Positions 59,310 through 64,000 of a stretch of 64,000 nucleotides of DNA are shown piece by piece. Source of the DNA: Pigmentiphaga sp. Lineage in GTDB: Bacteria > Pseudomonadota > Gammaproteobacteria > Burkholderiales > Burkholderiaceae_B. The notes below the pieces were generated by a model. The model had not been told where the DNA came from. It made no database searches and saw only the letters and a list, made by a program, of their open reading frames with translations. A program made the position numbers and the translations under genes. Each line of letters opens with the position of its first letter. Position 1 is the first letter of the stretch. The DNA lies in NCBI GenBank assembly GCA_023228945.1, contig JALOAI010000004.1, positions 134,863 to 198,862 on the forward strand, given 5' to 3'.

Positions 59310-59324
59310 TTTAAGGCTATAAAT
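59295..59324 (+). promoter_or_regulatory. candidate sigma70 promoter for benE-yggS-GNAT operon
   Basis: GTAACA (-35, 59295-59300), 17-base spacer, TATAAAT (-10, 59318-59324), 54 bases before the transporter start. It overlaps the likely MocR start codon and an ATGG...CCAT inverted pair (about 59287-59305), so binding by the MocR protein here could control both directions. Confidence 0.55.
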
Positions 59325-59377
59325 ACGTTTATCTCGACTCAATTCGCCAAGTTGTTCCCAGGAGCCACGATCAGCCC

Positions 59378-60619
59378 ATGTCATCCGTCCCATCATCGCC
59401 ATCCGTTCGTTGGAACGATCTCACTCATCCCGTCGTAGCAGGCTTGATTTCGGTCATCGTCAATTACGGCGGCACCTTCATTCTGGTGTTCCAGGCTGCC
59501 AAGGTGGCCGGCCTCAGTCCGGAGCTGACAGCCTCGTGGGTGTGGTCGGTGTCGATCGGTGTTGGGGTCACAGGCCTCATTCTCAGCTGGGTCGCCCGCG
59601 AGCCCATCATCACGGCCTGGTCCACGCCCGCAGCCGCGTTCCTCGTCACGGCGCTGGCGACTACGCCCTACGCGGAAGCCATTGGCGCGTATCTGATCTC
59701 GGCCGCGGCCTTCGTGCTTCTTGGTCTGTCAGGGTACTTCGAGCGGGTCATCCGTTTGATCCCGCCGGGCGTGGCCGCCGGGCTGCTGGCTGGCATCCTG
59801 CTACAGTTCGGCATCGGTGCCTTTGGCGGCATGAGTGTCGACCCCCTGTTGGCGGGGCTGCTGATCGCCGCCTACATCGTGCTCAAGCGATTCACCGCAC
59901 GCTATGCCGTAGTGGGCATTCTGGTGTTGGGGCTGGCCTTCCTGCTCATCCAGGATCGAGTTGATCTGTCCGGGCTGACACTGGAGTTCGCCGCGCCAGT
60001 CTTCACTATGCCGGCGTTCTCGCTCAATGCGCTGTTGAGCGTGGCCTTGCCGCTGTTCCTCATCACACTGACCGGCCAGTACATGCCCGGCATGCTGGTG
60101 CTGCGCAACGATGGTTTCAAGGCCAGCGCCAACCCCATCGTGACCATCACCGGCTTTGGCTCGCTGCTGATGGCGCCATTCGGCTCGCATGCGTTCAACG
60201 TCGCCGCGATTACGGCCGCGATCTGCACCGGTCGGGAAGCGCATGAAGACCCCTCCAAGCGTTGGGTCGCCGGCATCGCTGCGGGCGTCTTCTACATCCT
60301 CGTCGGCGTGTTCGGCGTGACCCTGGCCGCCGTCTTCATGGCCTTCCCGGCGACCTTCATCACCACGCTCGCGGGCCTGGCGTTGTTGGGCACCATCGGC
60401 GGCAGCCTCGCCAGCGCGATGGCCGATGCCAAGAGCCGTGAAGCGTCACTGATCACCTTTCTTGCGGCCGCAGCCAACATCAACATGCTCGGGATCGGCG
60501 GCGCGTTCTGGGGCTTGCTGATTGGTCTGGTGGCCTATGTAGTGCTCAACGGCCGGTGGTCCGGCCCCACGCCGCGGCCCGCCGTCACGCCTGTGGCAAC
60601 CGAAGGAGTGACGAACTGA
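59378..60619 (+). CDS. BenE family transporter
   Basis: 413 residues, about 12 helices, benzoate/H+ symporter (BenE) family: HPVVAGLISVIVNYGGTFIL, ITAWSTPAAAFLVTALATTP, GVAAGLLAGILLQFGIGAF, MLVLRNDGFK and GSHAFNVAAITAAICTG. No benzoate catabolic genes are near. The company of MocR and YggS suggests a different substrate, possibly a B6 vitamer or amino-acid-like compound. The stop overlaps the next start by one base (TGATG). Confidence 0.9.
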   Translation: MSSVPSSPSVRWNDLTHPVVAGLISVIVNYGGTFILVFQAAKVAGLSPELTASWVWSVSIGVGVTGLILSWVAREPIITAWSTPAAAFLVTALATTPYAEAIGAYLISAAAFVLLGLSGYFERVIRLIPPGVAAGLLAGILLQFGIGAFGGMSVDPLLAGLLIAAYIVLKRFTARYAVVGILVLGLAFLLIQDRVDLSGLTLEFAAPVFTMPAFSLNALLSVALPLFLITLTGQYMPGMLVLRNDGFKASANPIVTITGFGSLLMAPFGSHAFNVAAITAAICTGREAHEDPSKRWVAGIAAGVFYILVGVFGVTLAAVFMAFPATFITTLAGLALLGTIGGSLASAMADAKSREASLITFLAAAANINMLGIGGAFWGLLIGLVAYVVLNGRWSGPTPRPAVTPVATEGVTN

Positions 60620-61434
60620 TGCAAACCCTTGCCAGCACACAAACCAGTCATGATCGCCATGGCCTCTACCCTGAAGCCGTCACGGTCGAGGACTTCCGGC
60701 GCAATCTGGCGAGCGTGCAGGAGCGTATCGACGCGGCCTGCCGCCGTGCCGCGCGTGACCCAGCCGGCGTGCGCCTGCTGCCGGTCAGCAAGACCAAGCC
60801 CGAAGCGAGCTTGCGCCTTGCCCATGCGGCAGGCTGCCGGATGCTGGGTGAGAACAAGCCGCAGGAGGCTTACCGCAAATGGGAGGCCATGCAGGATCTG
60901 ACGGATCTGCGGTGGTCGGTCATCGGTCATTTGCAGACCAACAAGGCCAAGCTGGTGGCGCGCTTCGCCACCGAGTTCCAGGCGCTGGACAGCCTGCGCG
61001 TGGCCGAGGCGCTGGAGCGGCGCCTGCAAATCGAAGGCCGCTCGCTGGACGTGTTCGTGCAGGTCAACACCTCGGGCGAAGCCAGCAAGTACGGTCTGGC
61101 CCCAAGGGACGTGCCGGTCTTCATCCAGGCGCTGCCGGCGTTCTCCGCGCTGCGCGTGCGTGGAATGATGACGCTGGCGCTGTTCTCCAGCGAGGCCGAA
61201 CGGGTGCGCCAGTGCTTCATTCTGCTAAGAACCCTGCGCGACCAACTGCGTGACAGCGCACCCGCCGGCATCGGTCTGGACGAGCTCTCGATGGGCATGT
61301 CCGGTGACTTCGAGATTGCCATCGAGGAAGGCGCCACGGTCGTGCGTGTCGGGCAAGCCATTTTTGGCGCTCGCGCTTTGCCGGACGCCCATTACTGGCC
61401 GGACGAAAGCAATCCCAAGGAGCAGGCACGATGA
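60619..61434 (+). CDS. YggS/PLPBP family pyridoxal phosphate homeostasis protein
   Basis: 271 residues, fold-type-III PLP-binding barrel: VRLLPVSKTKPEASLRLAH (PLP Lys), LGENKPQEAYRKWEAM, WSVIGHLQTNKAKLVA, VQVNTSGEASKYGL, LRVRGMMTLALFS and LSMGMSGDFEIAIEEGATVV. Family members bind PLP without catalysis and buffer B6 vitamers. The first 25 residues are an extension over E. coli YggS. This may be a second paralogue dedicated to this cluster rather than the housekeeping copy. Confidence 0.93.
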   Translation: MQTLASTQTSHDRHGLYPEAVTVEDFRRNLASVQERIDAACRRAARDPAGVRLLPVSKTKPEASLRLAHAAGCRMLGENKPQEAYRKWEAMQDLTDLRWSVIGHLQTNKAKLVARFATEFQALDSLRVAEALERRLQIEGRSLDVFVQVNTSGEASKYGLAPRDVPVFIQALPAFSALRVRGMMTLALFSSEAERVRQCFILLRTLRDQLRDSAPAGIGLDELSMGMSGDFEIAIEEGATVVRVGQAIFGARALPDAHYWPDESNPKEQAR

Positions 61435-62180
61435 AAGCCCAGACCCTGTCGTTCCCCGTGGGCGAACCAGTGTCAGATTGGCACGGTTGCCCTCAACCTG
61501 TCGGCATCGTCCTGACAGGGAAGGAGTGTCGCCTGGAGCCCGTAGATCCGGCGCGCCATGCCGATGCGCTGTTCGCGGCATACAGCCAGGCGGGTAACGA
61601 CCGGGACTGGCTGTATTTGTCGGTCGGCCCGTTCCCCGATGCAGTGGCCTATCGGGCCTACGCGGAGCAGATGGCACGCGAGACCGACCCTTTGCATTTC
61701 GCCGTTGTTGACCTGCGCACTGGCTTACCCGTGGGCACGTTGGCATTGATGCGCCAGCAACCCCGGCACGGGGTCGTGGAAGTCGGATTCGTGACATTCT
61801 CCCCCGTCCTGCAGCGCTCGCGTATCGCGACGGAAGCGCAGTTCCTGCTGATGTCTTATGTCTTTGACGAGCTGGGTTATCGCCGGTACGAATGGAAATG
61901 CGACAGCCTCAATCAGCGATCGCGCAACGCAGCCGAGCGCCTGGGTTTCCAGTACGAAGGGACTTTCCGTCAAGCCTTGGTCTACAAGGAACGAAATCGC
62001 GATACCGCCTGGTTCTCCATCATCGACAAAGAGTGGCCGACGCTGAAAGCCGCCTTCCAGCAGTGGCTGGCCCCGGAGAACTTCGATGACTGTGGGCATC
62101 AGATCAAGCGTTTGCAATTGATCCGCTCGCGGCTCGCGTCTTCACGCGCAGGTGTCGATGTGCAGCGGAATCGGCCATGA
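61431..62180 (+). CDS. GNAT acetyltransferase, RimJ/RimL-like
   Basis: 249 residues: VEVGFVTFSPVLQRSRIATE as the acetyl-CoA-binding region and YRRYEWKCDSLNQRSRNAAE then LGFQYEGTFRQ as the RimJ/RimL-type motif B. It acetylates an amine or a protein N-terminus; the substrate is unknown. It starts in an ATGA overlap with the PLP protein and ends the operon; the terminator at 62229 follows. Confidence 0.9.
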   Translation: MKAQTLSFPVGEPVSDWHGCPQPVGIVLTGKECRLEPVDPARHADALFAAYSQAGNDRDWLYLSVGPFPDAVAYRAYAEQMARETDPLHFAVVDLRTGLPVGTLALMRQQPRHGVVEVGFVTFSPVLQRSRIATEAQFLLMSYVFDELGYRRYEWKCDSLNQRSRNAAERLGFQYEGTFRQALVYKERNRDTAWFSIIDKEWPTLKAAFQQWLAPENFDDCGHQIKRLQLIRSRLASSRAGVDVQRNRP

Positions 62181-62228
62181 ACGCGGCATTGCTTTCCGAC
62201 CAAGCACAGGCCTAGACATCGCTGGACG

Positions 62229-62265
62229 AAAAAAAGGCCGAAAAACAAAGCTTTCGGCCTTTTTT
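62229..62265 (+). terminator. rho-independent terminator, bidirectional
   Basis: GGCCGAAA / TTTCGGCC stem with an 8-base loop (AACAAAGC), preceded by seven A and followed by six T, so it works in both directions. It ends the benE-yggS-GNAT operon and forms a clear boundary to the accessory region. Confidence 0.93.
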
Positions 62266-62391
62266 CAATCATCTATGGGCGTTGGTGGATGTCCATGGAC
62301 GAAAATCTTGGAGCGGGAAACGAGTCTCGACCTAGGATCTTAAGTCGTTGTTTTGCAAAAACTTCCTTTGCCACAGTGAACTGTGGGTGCC

Positions 62392-62547
62392 TCAACTGTA
62401 GCCTTGTTTTTTACCCTCGACAACCAAGTCGTTCCATTGCTGTCCACAGGTAGCCATGAACTTCCACAGCACATAGACGTTGGTGCTGGCGATATGGACC
62501 AGCACACGTACGCAAGGCACGCCTATCCTTGTTAGGGGCAGGGCCTG
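62392..62547 (-). pseudogene. possible C-terminal coding remnant
   Basis: A minus-strand frame ends at 62392-62394 and reads VRVLVHIASTNVYVLWKF, then MATCGQQWNDLVVEGKKQGY. An in-frame stop lies a short way upstream (about 62550), so at most about 50 codons remain. The composition looks protein-like, but I do not recognise the family. Confidence 0.25.
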
Positions 62548-62742
62548 TCACAGGTCAATATCGGCTTCGAACGCTTCATTCAGATCAACACTGGGGAGAA
62601 GCGCGATTTGTGCCAGCATGAACTGAGCCAAATCCTCCGGAAGTGGCCGGACATTGGCGCCAGTGTCGATATCCCGATCTAGCAAAGTGAGGAATGCCTG
62701 GGGAAGCGTGTGCGAGTGCTCAATAGTTGTTCGATTGGCCAT
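62548..62742 (-). CDS. small acidic protein beside the TA module
   Basis: 64 residues, not recognised: MANRTTIEHSHTLPQAFLTL, then LPEDLAQFMLAQIALLPSVD. Acidic and helical. It begins 12 bases after the PIN toxin stop on the same strand, so it is probably the third gene of that operon. It could be an accessory antitoxin or an unrelated passenger. Confidence 0.6.
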   Translation of the reverse strand: MANRTTIEHSHTLPQAFLTLLDRDIDTGANVRPLPEDLAQFMLAQIALLPSVDLNEAFEADIDL

Positions 62743-62754
62743 TTTCCAAGAAGC

Positions 62755-63183
62755 TCATTTTTGATGCCATTTCTCTAGAGCGTGCGCCGGCGACAGGATT
62801 TCGAATCCCCAGTCAGCCGGTGGAAGCTCCAGCAAATCCTTGTCGCCGCTGATCAGCCATTCCGCCTTGCCTTGTAGGGCCGTATGGAGAAACACATCGT
62901 CATCAGGATCGCGGCTGTACGCTAGGCTGGGCGGCGCAGGCAAATCGATCCACCGAGCCGCGGCAGCGAAGTCATGCAACAGCAGGCGCCGACGCTCCAT
63001 GTCCAGATAGCGGTCAAATTTTGGACGCCAGAGCCTGGTTTCAAGTTCCTCGAAGGTTTCTCGTGAAAACACCAACGTCGCGTGTTGCAGAAGACAATCC
63101 ACGATCTGCGCCGGGGCAGATCGTGGCGATAGCGCTGCACTGATCAGGACGTTGGTGTCGACGACAGCGCGCTCAATCCTCAT
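62755..63183 (-). CDS. PIN-domain toxin
   Basis: 142 residues, PIN-type ribonuclease of a type II toxin-antitoxin module: VVDTNVLISAALSPRSAPAQ (first Asp), a Glu in RETFEELETRLWRPKF, and the Asp cluster in YSRDPDDDVFLHTALQGKAE and LISGDKDLLEL. All acidic active-site residues look intact. The ATG at 63183 lies inside the antitoxin gene (11-base overlap), as expected for a coupled pair. Confidence 0.9.
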   Translation of the reverse strand: MRIERAVVDTNVLISAALSPRSAPAQIVDCLLQHATLVFSRETFEELETRLWRPKFDRYLDMERRRLLLHDFAAAARWIDLPAPPSLAYSRDPDDDVFLHTALQGKAEWLISGDKDLLELPPADWGFEILSPAHALEKWHQK

Positions 63184-63424
63184 CGGCCAGGAGCTGTTCC
63201 AGCTTCTCGTCGGTCAAGCCCTTGCTGGCGGCTTCTTCGGCACTTTGCTTCAAGTTGCGTCGCAGCCGATCTGCATAGAACTCACGCATTGCGTGGTAGT
63301 CCTCCGCCGACACCATAACGCCGACAACCCGGTTGCGCCGCGTGACCTGAATCGGCTCGCGTTGCACCCGGTCGATCAGTTCACCGAATCGAGTTTTTGC
63401 CTCATTGGCAGTAAAGGTTTGCAT
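63173..63424 (-). CDS. Phd/YefM family antitoxin
   Basis: 83 residues; the ATG at 63424 has GAGGAG 6 bases upstream. MQTFTANEAKTRFGELIDRV and VTRRNRVVGVMVSAEDYHAM are the classic Phd/YefM fold and DNA-binding sequence. The C-terminal helix (SKGLTDEKLEQLLADED) would cap the toxin. First gene of the module, probably autorepressing; the sequence before it contains TCAATCGTTCGATTCGTTCAAT-like half sites (63461-63482). Confidence 0.92.
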   Translation of the reverse strand: MQTFTANEAKTRFGELIDRVQREPIQVTRRNRVVGVMVSAEDYHAMREFYADRLRRNLKQSAEEAASKGLTDEKLEQLLADED

Positions 63425-63700
63425 CTCGGACTCCTCGTGCAAGTCTACGAGCCATCTTACCTCAATCGTTCGATTCGTTCAATAGGCTCGAATGGCTTGA
63501 TTCGTCCCCTGCCTTCGAGCGCGGGCCCCCGCATCGGTGTTCCGTCGTCAGTGCTTGAAGCCGTGGGCCATCTAGTGTCGGTTAGCGGCCAGGAGGAGAC
63601 TTTGGCATCCTAATCGCCAAGCCGTCGTTCACGTCTGGTGCAAAAGTTTGCGGAGCGCTGCAGGGTCCATCTGCGACATCATATCGATGAGATGAGTTGG
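63425..63700. other. intergenic region upstream of TA module
   Basis: 276 bases with no supported gene. TCGTTCGATTCGTTCAATAGGCTCGAAT near 63464-63492 contains repeated TTCGA/TCGAA half sites that could be an operator for the antitoxin. The rest has short open frames only. Confidence 0.35.
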
Positions 63701-63877
63701 TTAGGCGCTTTTGGCCCACCTAGCGAGTGACTTTTCAAATGGCCGCACGATGGACTGTCGACCAAGGAAGTATTTCCTCTCATCCTTCGCCAGACCTGCT
63801 ATGGCGAACAGCATCGCTTTCTGCTGCCATAGGTCCATTGACGGATAATTTTCCTTCAGTTCGCGAACCCAATCTAG
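63701..63877 (-). pseudogene. 3' end of a gene cut by the IS element
   Basis: A minus-strand frame open from the IS junction to a TAA at 63701-63703, about 58 codons: WVRELKENYPSMDLWQQKAM, then LFAIAGLAKDERKYFLGR and SIVRPFEKSLARWAKSA. It looks like the C-terminus of a real protein whose 5' part lies beyond the insertion. The helical, WxxxA-LxxxxKDER pattern recalls C-termini of some stand-alone reverse transcriptases, but that is a weak resemblance. Confidence 0.6.
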
Positions 63878-64000
63878 GGAAAGGCTGATTTATTCGGCAT
63901 GATGCCCGAGGATTTGAGATAATGTAGGCATATTTTGATTCTGTGCCGATCAATCATGCAAAAGAGCTTCTCCGACTTCGAGTACACCCAGGCTCGCGAG
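63878..64000 (+). mobile_element. IS5-like insertion sequence, left end
   Basis: The element begins GGAAAGGCTGATTTATTCGG after CTAG (63874-63877), the kind of YTAR target used by IS5-family elements. About 75 bases in, the transposase starts. Only the left end is in the window, so the matching right repeat and target duplication cannot be checked. Confidence 0.75.
63955..64000 (+). CDS. IS5-family transposase, N-terminus only
   Basis: Reads MQKSFSDFEYTQARE and leaves the window. This opening is characteristic of IS5-group transposases, which start with M-x-(Q/K)-x-(S/T)FS-(D/E)-x-E-(Y/F). The DDE catalytic domain lies outside. Confidence 0.7.

Larger units (their letters stand above)
62181..62547. 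other. gap at the start of the right-hand accessory region
   Basis: 367 bases. It contains the terminator at 62229-62265 and, on the minus strand, the coding-like remnant described at 62392-62547. The rest is AT-richer than the window average and shows no gene. Confidence 0.5.

Noticed and set aside
63152..63613. Plus-strand frame over the antitoxin
   Set aside because: Antisense to the Phd antitoxin and toxin start; no recognisable protein.

Overview
The window looks like the chromosome of a high-GC betaproteobacterium, most likely Burkholderiales/Alcaligenaceae (Bordetella, Achromobacter or a relative). The grounds are GC-rich codon usage throughout, a seven-gene Pha/Mrp-type antiporter operon, a Bug-family (TctC-like) solute receptor, a zinc-ribbon gene beside aspS, and many LysR/GntR/IclR-regulated catabolic clusters. 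This is inference from gene content and order; no rRNA or tRNA gene was found to anchor it.

Layout. 1-5.8 kb: 5'-truncated polA, a dienelactone-hydrolase-like gene, an EamA exporter, a NadM-like adenylyltransferase/Nudix fusion and yacG. 5.86-11.93 kb (minus): phaABCDEFG cation/proton antiporter operon. 12.25-17.5 kb: zinc-ribbon protein, aspS, an endonuclease/exonuclease/phosphatase protein, then convergent folP-glmM. 17.8-24 kb: two tandem paralogous mini-proteins of unknown function, a BOF-fold exported protein, an NsrR-like Rrf2 regulator, divergent pirin/LysR, divergent aldehyde dehydrogenase/AraC. 24.1-30.2 kb: a NarL-type response regulator with its histidine kinase, then a formylglycine-generating-enzyme homologue beside a lipoprotein sulfatase with a dockerin-like tail.

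30.5-39.4 kb: a GntR-controlled catabolic operon (IlvD/Edd dehydratase, 3-hydroxyacid dehydrogenase, hydroxypyruvate-isomerase-like protein, TRAP transporter DctPQM, NIPSNAP protein, D-2-hydroxyacid dehydrogenase), probably for an unidentified sugar acid or hydroxyacid. 39.7-41.6 kb: a ChrB N-domain protein overlapping an MFS transporter. 41.7-47.7 kb: IclR regulator divergent from a CocE-like lipoprotein hydrolase, Bug receptor, Asp/Glu racemase homologue and amidohydrolase. 47.9-52.2 kb: VOC protein, redoxin, thioredoxin remnant, and copA/cueR with a textbook CueR-type promoter. 52.3-57.6 kb (minus): complete ureDABCEFG urease operon. 57.7-62.2 kb: MocR regulator divergent from a BenE-family transporter, a YggS/PLPBP protein and a GNAT acetyltransferase, closed by a strong terminator.

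62.2-64 kb is different in character: less GC-rich and gene-poor, with a Phd/PIN toxin-antitoxin pair, a small acidic partner gene, coding remnants, and an IS5-like element running off the right edge that has cut a gene at a CTAG target. Between about 18 and 48 kb many intergenic gaps carry copies of a hairpin-rich dispersed repeat with a CCACGCGCC core, often starting right after a stop codon.
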